Positions 8,121-17,024 of a DNA stretch of 64,000 nt are shown here, one piece after another (positions within the stretch are counted from its first letter, which is position 1; every line of letters starts with the position of its first letter). Source of the stretch: an uncultured Oscillospiraceae bacterium (GTDB taxonomy: Bacteria; Bacillota; Clostridia; Oscillospirales; Ruminococcaceae); contig CAKSPU010000005.1 in assembly GCA_934486875.1 (NCBI GenBank), positions 1 to 64,000 of the forward strand, read 5' to 3'. The notes under the pieces are model-generated. The model was not told where the DNA came from and did no database searches. It saw only the letters and a program-made list of their open reading frames with translations. Both the position numbers and the translations under genes were made by a program.

Positions 8121-9347
8121 TTACCGACGGTTCAGACGGTAATAAATGTAACGTTTTGACAAAGGGATATCCTCCGCCCCGTCCTCTGCCGTCTTTTCGG
8201 ACTGCTCCGCCATTTCGGGAACACAGCAGGCGACAACGGGAAGAGCAAATATCCATATATTTGAATATGCCTCCATAAGCATCATTACCATAACGGTAAA
8301 AATGCCGAAGGAAAGTATCCGGGACACTCTGACCCTTCTGTATCTGTAAAGTGCGGCTGCCGATACGGCAAAAATAAGCGCATAGAAAACCAGCGACAGC
8401 GCACCGCCCTGCAAAAGCACCTCAAGGACTGCATTGTGGGCATAGTAATACTGACTGCGTGTGAAAATAAGTCCGTGACCCTCATAGACCCCGTAGCCTA
8501 TTATCGGTGAACGCTTTATGAGCATTATGGCTATGTCCCAGATATCCGTCCTGCCCGTAAAGGAAATGTTTTTGTGAAGCAGATCCTCTATTATGAAAGA
8601 AAATGCCGACTGTAATCTGAAAACGACTATGCACAGAAAGGCAGCAACGTATATCACCGAAAGATTTAAGGAATCAAACAGCACCGCCGATCTTTTTCCG
8701 TAAACAAGGAATACGAACAGCAAAAACATCGCAAGTCCCGCAACTCCCGTGGCAGACCAGGTGATAAGTGTCGTGACCGTGATCGAGGCAGTCAGAAGAG
8801 CAGTTTTTTTGTTTATAATTTTATTCTGCAAAAAGCTGTCGATAAAGCCGTATATCATAATGGGCATAAATACGGCTGCAAAGCTGTTTCTGTGTCCGAG
8901 GATATAATAGGCATTGCCATAGAAATCGTCCCTGACAAGCCCATTCGGAAAAAATTTTATTACAGCGATAAGATTTAGGACAGTAAGGGGGATATATATG
9001 TCAAGGACTGTTTTGAAATACAGTCTGCTGTTTTTTCTGACCGCCAGCTCCGTTATCATACAAAAGCCTATGATAGTTCCGCAGCTTACCGCCAGCTTCC
9101 AGTAATTGCCGTTGTTTATTACCGTTGAGATAAAAAGCGTCAGCTGGTACAGGACTACGCATAATATGACACGGCTTATCCTGCTTTGCTTTATATAAAG
9201 AAAAACTATTACAGCCAGTGCGGCTATCTTGGCTATATCAAACATTGAGTCCAGAAACCGCAGACCGCTTATAAATTCAAATATGGGCAGCTTGAAAAAG
9301 GGCAGCAGAAGCAGAGTCAGCGCCCATTGCTTTTCAAATATCTTCAC
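8121..9347 (-). CDS. O-antigen ligase/polymerase-like membrane protein (Wzy-type)
   Basis: 408 residues, mostly membrane segments, with a larger outside loop containing FTGRTDIWDIA and a GYGVYEGHG region followed by YYAHNAVLEVLLQGG. That pattern is characteristic of the O-antigen ligase/Wzy polymerase superfamily. In Gram-positives it joins repeat units exported by the flippase. The start is GTG at 9347 with AGGAAG upstream at a somewhat long spacing. It sits between a glycosyltransferase and the flippase, as expected for a Wzy-dependent cluster. Polymerase is more likely than ligase because there is no LPS in this lineage. Confidence 0.85.
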   Translation of the reverse strand: MKIFEKQWALTLLLLPFFKLPIFEFISGLRFLDSMFDIAKIAALAVIVFLYIKQSRISRVILCVVLYQLTLFISTVINNGNYWKLAVSCGTIIGFCMITELAVRKNSRLYFKTVLDIYIPLTVLNLIAVIKFFPNGLVRDDFYGNAYYILGHRNSFAAVFMPIMIYGFIDSFLQNKIINKKTALLTASITVTTLITWSATGVAGLAMFLLFVFLVYGKRSAVLFDSLNLSVIYVAAFLCIVVFRLQSAFSFIIEDLLHKNISFTGRTDIWDIAIMLIKRSPIIGYGVYEGHGLIFTRSQYYYAHNAVLEVLLQGGALSLVFYALIFAVSAAALYRYRRVRVSRILSFGIFTVMVMMLMEAYSNIWIFALPVVACCVPEMAEQSEKTAEDGAEDIPLSKRYIYYRLNRR

Positions 9348-9384
9348 TTACCGATATCACTTCCTATGCCGAGTCTGAACGATC

Positions 9385-10398
9385 TCATTTTATCAGCTTT
9401 TTTCCTATCCTTTTGCTTGCCGAAATAAGGTATACAAGATAGCTTATTATCCAGAGCTTTCTGTTGAAATGCCGATGTATGCGTATCGCCCTGCCGAGGA
9501 CGGAGGGGTCGTTATTTTTCACTGCTTCCCTGAATCTGTCCGTACCGACAAAGCTTTCGATAGTGTCCAGCTTATCCGAAAGGCTCTTTTTATTTGCCAA
9601 AGGGTAGGTGTTCATTATCAGCTTGTGAAAATACTGCAAATACACCGTATTGATAAACCTTCGGGCATATTCGGGATAGCCGTATTTTTTCATAACGGCT
9701 GTCATTCCGTCACAGAGCACATCGGCTGCATAGGTGTAATCCGTTCTCACCGTATTGAGAGCAGAGCCCTCCCTTATCATATAATGATACTTTATCTGCG
9801 GAACATAGGAATAAGAATGTACCCTGCCAAAGCATTCAAATTTGAAAAGCTGATCCTCTCCGATAGATATTTTTTCGTCAAAGCGGACATCTTCCTTTAT
9901 CAGCTCCGCTTTGATGATGCAGTTCCACATACCGCCGAAATAATTGAAGCTGAACATTGCCCTGTAGCTGTCAACGCTGCTTACAAATCCGTCACTGTCC
10001 GCAAGAGAGTGCTTGGGCTCTGTCATATTCCCATAAACTCTTTCATAATCGAAAAAACAGACATCTGACCCTGTTTCCTCTGCCTTTTTTACGGCACATT
10101 CCAGGGTGTCGGCTTCGATAAGGTCATCGCAGTCCATAAAATATATCCATTTTCCCTCAGCCGCTGCGATACCCGCATTTCTTGCCGAGGATACCCCGCC
10201 GTTTTCCTTGTCTATGACCCTTATCCTGCTGTCCCTTTCCCTGAGTTTTCTGCAAAGCTCACCGCTTCTGTCGGAGGAGCCGTCATTTACAAGTATTATC
10301 TCAATGTCCCTTTCAGTCTGGGCAATAACGCTGCCCACAGAAGCTTCAATATATCTTTCAACATTGTAAACAGGTATTATGACCGAAACAAGAGGCAT
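9385..10398 (-). CDS. GT2-family glycosyltransferase
   Basis: About 337 residues. The N-terminal GT-A domain begins MPLVSVIIPVYNVERYIEAS, with LVNDGSSDRSG and an FMDCDDLIEADTLE stretch that holds the DxD-like metal/sugar-nucleotide motif. A family-typical GEDQLFKFE motif follows near residue 185. It transfers a sugar from a nucleotide donor to the growing lipid-linked repeat on the inner face of the membrane. The chosen ATG at 10398 has AGGAAAGG upstream; the frame is open further 5' but would overlap the Stealth gene. The ATG two codons earlier is a weaker alternative. Donor and linkage are unknown. Confidence 0.9.
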   Translation of the reverse strand: MPLVSVIIPVYNVERYIEASVGSVIAQTERDIEIILVNDGSSDRSGELCRKLRERDSRIRVIDKENGGVSSARNAGIAAAEGKWIYFMDCDDLIEADTLECAVKKAEETGSDVCFFDYERVYGNMTEPKHSLADSDGFVSSVDSYRAMFSFNYFGGMWNCIIKAELIKEDVRFDEKISIGEDQLFKFECFGRVHSYSYVPQIKYHYMIREGSALNTVRTDYTYAADVLCDGMTAVMKKYGYPEYARRFINTVYLQYFHKLIMNTYPLANKKSLSDKLDTIESFVGTDRFREAVKNNDPSVLGRAIRIHRHFNRKLWIISYLVYLISASKRIGKKLIK

Positions 10399-10417
10399 AG
10401 TCATTTCCTTTCCTTTA

Positions 10418-11431
10418 TCATTTCTCAAACCCCGACTTTTCGGGCAGCGACCTTTCAAACGCTTCGGCTATTATCCGTGAATACTGCCGCAGCTCTTCTT
10501 CCGTGAGCTTGCAGTCGTTTATGCATATGAGCTTTTTTCTCCGCCCCGAGATACACTCTGCGGCACGTTCAAATTCTTCTTTTCCGTCTCTGTCGGGAAA
10601 AAAGCTTTTTCCTATCCGTGGACTCCGTGGGTAAAAGCTGTTCTGTGCCAGCTGCCACTCTCTTAAAACCCACTGGTTCACATCATACTGTGAACGGAAT
10701 TTGCGGGAGCAGGTGATGTCAAGCATCTCAGGCTCTGCACTCCACACCTCTTCAAAGGTGGATCTTTTCAGCGATGTCGGAAGATGATGCTGATAAAAGC
10801 CGGGAAATCTCGGACAGAACATAAGCGGTATCGTCCGCATAAGCATTTTGCCGTAAATGGGATTGAGCCAGTTCAGAGGCGCAGCTTTTATGCTGTCCTT
10901 TATTTTATAATGATGATTTATAAGCCCCGCATCATTTATGGCTATCATCTGTATGGGAAGCTCGGGAGAATAGCAGTGAACATTCAGCACACCACTGTCG
11001 CAGGGCAGCCCGTTTCTGAAAAAATCTTTTTCGGAAACGGGTGAAGTGATGAACATATCATCATTGAAATAAACAAAATTTTCCGAAAGCCCCTCTATCC
11101 TGTGGAGATTCAGCTCAATGGTATGGGAGCTGAATGTGGGCAGATATTTTTCGGGGATATAATCACTGTGGCGGACGATATTCAGCTTAGGGTGACTTGT
11201 GTTAAGCCATTTCGGTATATGTCCCCAGGTGACAAAATGCACCTTTCTGACCCAAGGGGCAAACTTCTCCACGCCCCTGAACCAATAGGGCAGAAGCCCC
11301 CAGTCACGGTATCTTTCGGGACGGGAATCCGTGTCGGCGGGAGGGGCATATTTTGCCTTTTCCGCAAGCCACTCAGGGTCGGAACCGTCTACCCAGATTA
11401 TAACGAAATCTATTTCACCGCCGTTTTCCAT
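10418..11431 (-). CDS. Stealth-family capsular polysaccharide phosphotransferase
   Basis: About 337 residues with the conserved Stealth blocks. CR1 is IDFVIIWVDGSDPEW at the start. CR2 contains RDWGLLPYWFRGVEKFAP, then FSSHTIELNLHRI and FVYFNDDMFI. A CR3-like PGFYQHHLPTSL and a C-terminal block follow. Members such as the N. meningitidis and Actinobacillus enzymes, and the GlcNAc-1-phosphotransferase alpha/beta relatives, transfer hexose-1-phosphate to make phosphodiester-linked polymers. So this envelope polysaccharide probably contains a sugar-phosphate linkage. The ATG at 11431 shares its A with the TGA of the preceding GT2 gene, which supports this start and translational coupling. Confidence 0.9.
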   Translation of the reverse strand: MENGGEIDFVIIWVDGSDPEWLAEKAKYAPPADTDSRPERYRDWGLLPYWFRGVEKFAPWVRKVHFVTWGHIPKWLNTSHPKLNIVRHSDYIPEKYLPTFSSHTIELNLHRIEGLSENFVYFNDDMFITSPVSEKDFFRNGLPCDSGVLNVHCYSPELPIQMIAINDAGLINHHYKIKDSIKAAPLNWLNPIYGKMLMRTIPLMFCPRFPGFYQHHLPTSLKRSTFEEVWSAEPEMLDITCSRKFRSQYDVNQWVLREWQLAQNSFYPRSPRIGKSFFPDRDGKEEFERAAECISGRRKKLICINDCKLTEEELRQYSRIIAEAFERSLPEKSGFEK

Positions 11432-12279
11432 CAAGAGGATATCTCCTTTTTGTTCTTTCTGAGAAGTTTTTTGTAAACAAATGTCCTTGCACCGTTGGGC
11501 ATAAGGCACACAGCCGTATGCACCGCAAGCCCTTTTATAAGGTCATAAAGGGAGTAAAAGCCCATTTTGTAGAAATTCATCTTGCATCGTGCTATTTTTT
11601 TCAGATATGCTGCGCCGCCACGCCGTCCGTAAAAATTTTCGGAGGCTCTTACATAAACAAGAGGCTTCCGGAAATTGTAAAACCTGCACCCTGCCATAAG
11701 CATACGGACATACAGGTCATAATCCTCGGCAAAATGGCAGCTTCTGTAGCCCCCTGCCTTTAAAAGAGCCGATTTTCTGAGCATCGTGCTGGGGTGTACC
11801 GAGGGGCAGCGTGAATGGGCAAATTTCTCGCATTCTTCGTGGGTCTCGGGCATTTTTCTGTAGGACACGAAATTATCGGGTGTGCCGATAAATTCCATAA
11901 TGCTGCTGCCTACGATGTCTGTTTCGGGGTGAACGGAAAAATACTCCGCCTCGGTCATACATCTTTCAGGAAGGGAATAATCATCGCTGTCCATTATGGC
12001 GATATATTCACAGCCGCAAAGCTTTGTTCCCTCCGCATATGCAGCCCCAAGCCCCTGATTTTCCGACAGGGGACAGAGCTTAAAAAGCAGGGGGTATGCC
12101 TTGCAGTACCCGTCGATAACGGCATCAAGCTCCGAGGTAAGAGGACCGTCCTTTACTATCACAAATTCCGCAGGAGGGAGCGTCTGGGCAAGCATACTGT
12201 CTACCGCTGTTTTCAGCTCGCCGCAGTCTACCATACTGTAAACTGACATCATCACGGTATATCTGAAATCATCAGCCAT
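11431..12279 (-). CDS. GT2-family glycosyltransferase
   Basis: 282 residues. GT-A motifs are TVMMSVYSMVDCGELKTAV at the start, FVIVKDGP, then the IAIMDSDDYSLPERCMTE stretch with a DSDD metal site, and a HFAEDYDLYVRML acceptor-side motif near residue 190. This ordering resembles rhamnosyl/galactosyltransferases of capsule clusters. GGAGG lies seven bases before the ATG. It follows the priming sugar transferase by 13 bases, so it may add the second sugar of the repeat; that order is inference from gene position only. Confidence 0.9.
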   Translation of the reverse strand: MADDFRYTVMMSVYSMVDCGELKTAVDSMLAQTLPPAEFVIVKDGPLTSELDAVIDGYCKAYPLLFKLCPLSENQGLGAAYAEGTKLCGCEYIAIMDSDDYSLPERCMTEAEYFSVHPETDIVGSSIMEFIGTPDNFVSYRKMPETHEECEKFAHSRCPSVHPSTMLRKSALLKAGGYRSCHFAEDYDLYVRMLMAGCRFYNFRKPLVYVRASENFYGRRGGAAYLKKIARCKMNFYKMGFYSLYDLIKGLAVHTAVCLMPNGARTFVYKKLLRKNKKEISS

Positions 12280-12292
12280 AGCGTCCTCCGCA

Positions 12293-12967
12293 TCAGTTGT
12301 TGGTTTCGGCTTTTCTTATGACCGTCCCCACAGTCTTGAGTATTATCTTCAGATCAAGCAGGACTGACCTGTTTTTAACATAATAAAGCTCCATTTCCTG
12401 ACGGGAGCCGTTTTCATAGCAGGTGTTTTTATCCGCATAGGCAGCCCAGTAGCCCGTAAGCCCGGGCTTTACGGAAAGAAGAGCGTCCCTGTTTTCACCG
12501 TAGAGCATCGTCTCCTCCATAACTACAGGACGGGGGCCCACCACGGACATATTTCCTAGGATCAGCACATTTATAAGTATCTGCGGCAGCTCGTCAAGGC
12601 TTGTCCGCCTGAGAAATCTGCCTGTTTTTGTAACACGCGGGTCATTTCTCAGCTTGTATTCCTTTTTGAAAAGCTCCTGCTGTTCGGGAGTGAGATATTT
12701 TCCGATATCATCAGCGTCCTTTTTCATACTGCGGAATTTATAGACCTTTATATGCCTGCCGCCCTTTCCCACACGGCTGTGGGCATAGATAACGGGTCCG
12801 CCGTCCTCCGCAAGGATAAACAGGGCTATGACTGCACAGGGAATGAGAAGTATCACCGAAGCAATGAACGCCATAATTATGTCCGCAGCCCTTTTGAAGA
12901 TATCATAGGCGGTTTTTCCGTCAGATACGTTGCGCTCCGTCCCGCTGCCGATAACATCGGTTTTCAA
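12293..12967 (-). CDS. undecaprenyl-phosphate sugar phosphotransferase (priming enzyme)
   Basis: About 224 residues. One N-terminal membrane segment (about 29-52) is followed by the bacterial sugar transferase domain: VYKFRSMKKDADD, then RRTSLDELPQ with the catalytic Asp-Glu pair, then VVGPRPV and KPGLTGYWAA. Proteins of this size (EpsL/WbaP C-terminal type) move a sugar-1-phosphate onto undecaprenyl phosphate and so start a repeat unit. It is the first gene of the assembly operon, directly behind a consensus promoter. The start is TTG at 12967 with GGGGAG upstream. The sugar is unknown. Confidence 0.92.
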   Translation of the reverse strand: MKTDVIGSGTERNVSDGKTAYDIFKRAADIIMAFIASVILLIPCAVIALFILAEDGGPVIYAHSRVGKGGRHIKVYKFRSMKKDADDIGKYLTPEQQELFKKEYKLRNDPRVTKTGRFLRRTSLDELPQILINVLILGNMSVVGPRPVVMEETMLYGENRDALLSVKPGLTGYWAAYADKNTCYENGSRQEMELYYVKNRSVLLDLKIILKTVGTVIRKAETNN

Positions 12968-13006
12968 TACTCTCTCCCCTTTCCGTGCAAAATAATATAC
13001 TTATTA

Positions 13007-13035
13007 ATTATACACTAAGCCGCTATATTTGTCAA
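13007..13035 (-). promoter_or_regulatory. consensus promoter of the polysaccharide assembly operon
   Basis: Minus strand TTGACA (13030-13035), 17-base spacer, TATAAT (13007-13012): exact consensus in both boxes, about 40 bases before the priming transferase start. Confidence 0.85.
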
Positions 13036-13049
13036 TTGAAATGTTTAAC

Positions 13050-13079
13050 AAAAAAGCGGACACCGCAAAGGTATCCGCT
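13050..13079 (-). terminator. intrinsic terminator after the EpsG operon
   Basis: Ten-pair stem AGCGGATACC/GGTGTCCGCT (one G-U) with a five-base loop and a T-run on the minus strand. It ends the unit carrying the 13134-15330 genes, just before the next promoter. Confidence 0.85.
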
Positions 13080-13133
13080 CAGATGTATTTTGATCGTTCT
13101 GTCAGCCGAATTTGTCTATCGTTTTATTGGCTG

Positions 13134-13760
13134 TCACATAATGATGTACTTGCCGCCCTCAGTCATAGAAACTACGATATTTCCGTCATCATCAAAGGAT
13201 ATCTCACCCATATCGTTGACGTTCTTTTCATCGTCAACATAGAAAACGTGGGCAGTTTTAAGGTCAATGCCGCACTGGCTGTAATACCTGGAGGAGATGT
13301 GGATATCAACTGTGCAGCCGAAATCTCCCTGCTGCTCTGTTCTGAGCACCATTGCACCCTGCTCAACAGCCTTTGTCATCTTTATGGCAAGGCTGATGTC
13401 CTTTGCGTCGGTCACGCTCCTGCCGTCGATAACAGCGGTGTAGCGCTTTGTGACAACGGTGAGAACACCGCCGTCTCTGCCTGCAAGCAGTGCCATTGCG
13501 CTTGCCTTGAGCTGTGCGGTCTCATAGGAAGCATAAACAGGCTCGCCCTTGGCAACAGCTGTCCTGATATCCCTCTTGCCCATTATCTCAAAGGGAGCCG
13601 AAAGAGATGAGCCTGCGGGAGCTGCGGAGCTTGTTCCTGCCGATGGCTTTGCGGGAGGAAGTGAATAATTGGGGTTCGATGAATAGTCCGCAGCACTTAC
13701 GGAAGCCGCCGCAGATGCAGCAAGAACTGCCGCTGCAATTACAGAAATACTCTTTTTCAT
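13134..13760 (-). CDS. unrecognised secreted protein
   Basis: 208 residues that I cannot assign to a family. It starts with a clear signal peptide (KK, a long Ala/Val-rich core, then VSAAD). After that comes a Pro/Ser/Ala-rich linker (about 28-55). The remaining 150 residues look like beta strands with few Cys, including a DVHI-like segment and a C-terminal DDDGNIVVSMTEGGKY hairpin. The mature protein should be outside the cell. The ATG overlaps the stop of the preceding gene (ATGA) and AAAGGA lies ten bases upstream, so it is translated with the EpsG-like gene and a small membrane protein. A role in the same surface polymer is possible but not shown. Confidence 0.75.
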   Translation of the reverse strand: MKKSISVIAAAVLAASAAASVSAADYSSNPNYSLPPAKPSAGTSSAAPAGSSLSAPFEIMGKRDIRTAVAKGEPVYASYETAQLKASAMALLAGRDGGVLTVVTKRYTAVIDGRSVTDAKDISLAIKMTKAVEQGAMVLRTEQQGDFGCTVDIHISSRYYSQCGIDLKTAHVFYVDDEKNVNDMGEISFDDDGNIVVSMTEGGKYIIM

Positions 13761-14236
13761 AATATATCGTTCCTTTCAAAGCCTTGTAGCATCTTTTTTG
13801 TATATAAATATCCCGCACCGAACAGCAGCAGACCAAGAGCCGCCGTCAATACCGAGAATATATTCCCGTTTATTCCCGTCACGCTTTCAAGCTGCGCAAA
13901 GGGAAGCCGTGTGATGATCCGGCACGCTTTATCGGTAAGGAGCCCAGCATCGCTGAATTTAAGGGGACGTATAAGGGATATCCCAAGCTGTATGACAGGC
14001 GGGAGCCAAAGGCATACGCACATTCCCGCCGCAAAGCGTTTTTTCATTCTCAGCCCGTTTATAAGCGAGAGGGTGAACCAGCAGAGCATTGCAATGAGCA
14101 TCACTGCGCCCCTGAGCAGTCCTCTGTATTCCTCGGGGATAAAATCGTCTCTCCCCATGCAGGCAGATGCATAGGACACGCACAGGCAGAGGGCAATGTC
14201 CTCCGCTGCCGAGGAGGGGTAAAAGGACAGCTTCAT
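13757..14236 (-). CDS. unrecognised small membrane protein
   Basis: About 159 residues with four or so hydrophobic segments, including two around 38-75 and one near the C-terminus, and short basic loops (RMKKR, YTKKML). There are no motifs I recognise. The gene sits two bases after the EpsG-like gene and overlaps the secreted-protein gene by four bases, so the three are one operon. The start is ATG at 14236, eleven bases after GAAAGG; an in-frame GTG two codons earlier is an alternative. It may be an accessory subunit of the polymerase, but this rests only on context. Confidence 0.7.
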   Translation of the reverse strand: MKLSFYPSSAAEDIALCLCVSYASACMGRDDFIPEEYRGLLRGAVMLIAMLCWFTLSLINGLRMKKRFAAGMCVCLWLPPVIQLGISLIRPLKFSDAGLLTDKACRIITRLPFAQLESVTGINGNIFSVLTAALGLLLFGAGYLYTKKMLQGFERNDIL

Positions 14237-14238
14237 AT

Positions 14239-15330
14239 TCACACAGTCCTTTCAAATACAGTCCGATAAGGCACAACGCCGTTGTAATTCCGGGCAATGA
14301 GCATTGCATAGCTGCCGCCCATAAGCATTACCGCCGCCGTTATCACCGCAATGCCCGCTCCCTTTTTCCTGCCCTCCGCCATACGGTAAAGGGCGGAGCA
14401 TATTTTCGGCACGCCGAGACACACCGCAGGGATAAAGAAAAGCAGGGAAAGCCTTGATATAATGGCGATGCGTGCTCCGAGGAGCTCAAAGAAAAATGTG
14501 AAAAAGCCGCACCACACCGTAATATTCACACTGCGCTCATCGCCGTCTGTTCGATTTCTCAAAGCAAACAGCAGCAGGAAAAGCACACCGAACATCACCG
14601 CATAAACAGGTGAAAGTCCATTTGCCACATCTCTGCTCAGAGACGTGTAATCGGAGTAGAAATATCCCGTAAACAGCTCCACAAGCTCCGGCGCAAAGGC
14701 AAATGCCCCGACCGACAGCACCGCCGCAAAGACCAGTGTCACCGTATTCCAGCCGATGCAGGCAAACAGAAAGCAGGGTATGAGAAACAGCGCCGAGCGA
14801 TGAAACACCGCCCCGAAAAGTATGATGAGCAGATATCTTATCCGACAGCCCTTTGCGGCATATCCGAATGCAAATGCACATATGACCGCCGCCGTGAACT
14901 GGCGCATAAAATTCATTGAGTTGAAGTAAAGTCCCATTCCGAGAAAAGCCGCAAAGCTTATCCACGGGTTATCCGAACGGCGGAAAATATACACCGTCAG
15001 GGGAACATATATCATCAGCGAGATAAGAGGAAAAGCCGCCGCATAATCCGATGTGAAGAGGTTCACAAGCTTTAAGGGCAGAAACATTCCTATCTCCCGC
15101 CTGCCGCCTCTGAGCCCGTCAAAGTCCGTAAAGTTCAGGTCGTAATACCAGCCTGCATAAAGATTATAATCATATCCCACGCCGAAGCGCAGGGAAGATA
15201 CAAGAGTGAGCACCGCTCCCATAACTATGCAGTACCAAAGGGCACCTCTGCCCTCTTTCTTTTCGCATATCCCGCACAGGGGAATGCCCATTCCCGCCGC
15301 AAGCAGGAACAAGATCAGGTAAACAGCCAT
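14239..15330 (-). CDS. EpsG-family polysaccharide polymerase-like membrane protein
   Basis: 363 residues with about ten membrane segments. Near residue 45 it has the hallmark SLRFGVGYDYNLYAGWY, as in EpsG of B. subtilis biofilm clusters, followed by NFMRQF and an AAVFHRSALFLIP stretch. EpsG-type proteins are thought to polymerise exopolysaccharide repeats. It is a second polymerase in addition to the Wzy-like protein at 8121-9347, in a separate operon with its own consensus promoter. That suggests either two polymers or a two-step assembly. AAAGAGG precedes the ATG at the usual distance. Confidence 0.85.
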   Translation of the reverse strand: MAVYLILFLLAAGMGIPLCGICEKKEGRGALWYCIVMGAVLTLVSSLRFGVGYDYNLYAGWYYDLNFTDFDGLRGGRREIGMFLPLKLVNLFTSDYAAAFPLISLMIYVPLTVYIFRRSDNPWISFAAFLGMGLYFNSMNFMRQFTAAVICAFAFGYAAKGCRIRYLLIILFGAVFHRSALFLIPCFLFACIGWNTVTLVFAAVLSVGAFAFAPELVELFTGYFYSDYTSLSRDVANGLSPVYAVMFGVLFLLLFALRNRTDGDERSVNITVWCGFFTFFFELLGARIAIISRLSLLFFIPAVCLGVPKICSALYRMAEGRKKGAGIAVITAAVMLMGGSYAMLIARNYNGVVPYRTVFERTV

Positions 15331-15361
15331 ACTAACCTCTTTTCACAGCTATCTGATTTTA

Positions 15362-15390
15362 ATTATACTATGTATAAGTGATGTTGTCAA
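15362..15390 (-). promoter_or_regulatory. consensus promoter of the EpsG operon
   Basis: Minus strand TTGACA (15385-15390), 17-base spacer, TATAAT (15362-15367), about 30 bases before the EpsG-like start codon. Confidence 0.85.
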
Positions 15391-15401
15391 GGTGATTGAA
15401 C

Positions 15402-15432
15402 AAAAAAGAGAGCAGAGTTTCCTCCGCTCTCT
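15402..15432 (-). terminator. intrinsic terminator after GH5
   Basis: Eleven-pair stem AGAGAGCGGAG/CTCTGCTCTCT with a GAAA loop and six T on the minus strand. Confidence 0.85.
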
Positions 15433-15446
15433 GAAAATATTATGTT

Positions 15447-16964
15447 TTACTTTGCAGCCTTTACGATAGTCTCGATTATCTCGGGATATGTAAATTCCTG
15501 TCTCTCTCTGCTGTAAACGCCGAAGCATTCGCCGCCGCTCCTTCTGCCTGAGTTGTTGTCCCAGAGCACGCAGGGGATATTATACTGCTTTGCGCCCTTT
15601 ACGTAATATTCTGCCCAGGCAACTCTGTCATCAAGGTTCTTCTTGTTGGTTGCGCCGAACTCGCCGATAACAACGGGTGTGCCCTTGCTTACGAAGATGC
15701 TGTTGAGGTCCTTGAAGAATCTGTCAAGCTCTCTCTTGTCGCTGTCAGAAAACTTGTTTGAACCGTTTGCGTCCATTGCGAAGAAGTAGGGGGAATATGC
15801 GTGAACGGAAACGATGATATTGTCATCGTCGGGTACCTTCATCTGCTTTAAAATGTTGGTGGAAGATGTAGCTGCATAGGCAGGTACCATTATCTGACGG
15901 TATGCATTGTTGCCGCCTGTGCTGCGGATAGTCTTTACTATCTCTTCATTGAGCTTTGCAACAACTTCTCTTTCCTCAGCTGTTCCGCCCGACCATTCCT
16001 TGGCGCTGCCCTCAGTTCTGGGTTCGTTGAGGGCCTCGAAGATAAGGTGCTCGTCATAGTCCTTGAACTCGTTTGCTATCTGTGTCCAGAGCTTGTTCAT
16101 CTTCTTCACGGAATTATTCAGAGTGTTCTCGCTCTTTACGCAGCCGCCGATGTCATAGTAGGTGTTGTCGTGGTGGGAATTGAGGATAACGTAAACGCCG
16201 TTGTCATAAGCGTAGTCAACAACTTCCTTTACACGCTTCATCCAGTCCTTGTCAACGTTGCCCTTTTCATCGCAGTGCTTGCCCCAGGACACGGGTATTC
16301 TTACAGTCCTGATGCCTGCGCCGCAGATATCGTCGATCATTTTCTTTGTTGTTTTGGGGTTGCCCCAGGCTGTTTCGGAGTTAAGACCTGTTCCGAGGGC
16401 ATCAAGAGAGTTGCCGAGATTCCAGCCTGCGCCCATTTCCTTTACAATATCCATAGATGTTTTCTTTGTGTCAAAGCCGTTTGTAGCCTTGGCATTAGTT
16501 TTCTTGGTACTTGTTTTGGTATCTGCTGTCTTATCGGAACCTGTTTTCTTTGAGGAGGAAACAGTTACGGTGATGACAGCCTTTTTGCCGCTTCCATCGG
16601 CAGCCTTGACGGTTATCTTTGCAGTGCCGTCCTTTACGGCTGTGATAACGCCCTTGGAGCTTACCTTGGCAATATTTTTGTCGGAGGAGGAATATGTGAC
16701 CTTCTTGTTGGAAGCGTCCTTGGGAGCTATTGTTGCCTTGATGGTGTAGGTATCACCCTTTTTGAGGGTTATCTCGCTTTCGGAGACCTTAACGGAGGTC
16801 ACCTTTACTTCCTTGGTGCTTGCAGTTGTTTTCTTTGCTGCAAGGCTCTCAGAAATTGTAATCGTTTTCCACGGCGACGATACTGCGGCATCGGCGGCAC
16901 TTACAGATGCCCCTGTCGACAGTATCATTGCGGCGGAAATCAGCAGTGACATAAGTCTTTTCAT
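15447..16964 (-). CDS. secreted GH5 glycanase (endoglucanase/mannanase) with Big2 domain
   Basis: About 505 residues. The signal peptide (MKRLMSLLISAAMILS...) is followed by a bacterial Ig-like Big2 domain (about 52-136: VSESEITLKKGDTY, SSSDKNIAKVS, GTAKITV), a Lys/Thr/Ser linker and a GH5 catalytic domain from about residue 170. The acid/base is Glu314 in FEALNEPRTE and the nucleophile Glu435 in VVIGEFGATN. GH5 enzymes of this subtype cut beta-1,4-glucans or mannans internally; the exact substrate cannot be read. There is no dockerin. The ATG at 16964 is nine bases after AAAGGA. A promoter and a TAACATATGTTA palindrome lie upstream. It works with the GH3 and GH130 enzymes elsewhere in this window. 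Confidence 0.92.
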   Translation of the reverse strand: MKRLMSLLISAAMILSTGASVSAADAAVSSPWKTITISESLAAKKTTASTKEVKVTSVKVSESEITLKKGDTYTIKATIAPKDASNKKVTYSSSDKNIAKVSSKGVITAVKDGTAKITVKAADGSGKKAVITVTVSSSKKTGSDKTADTKTSTKKTNAKATNGFDTKKTSMDIVKEMGAGWNLGNSLDALGTGLNSETAWGNPKTTKKMIDDICGAGIRTVRIPVSWGKHCDEKGNVDKDWMKRVKEVVDYAYDNGVYVILNSHHDNTYYDIGGCVKSENTLNNSVKKMNKLWTQIANEFKDYDEHLIFEALNEPRTEGSAKEWSGGTAEEREVVAKLNEEIVKTIRSTGGNNAYRQIMVPAYAATSSTNILKQMKVPDDDNIIVSVHAYSPYFFAMDANGSNKFSDSDKRELDRFFKDLNSIFVSKGTPVVIGEFGATNKKNLDDRVAWAEYYVKGAKQYNIPCVLWDNNSGRRSGGECFGVYSRERQEFTYPEIIETIVKAAK

Positions 16965-17024
16965 ATGCTTCATTCCTTTCATATTCACGGCGCAGTTTTG
17001 TTTTGCACCGTACCTTTACCTATT

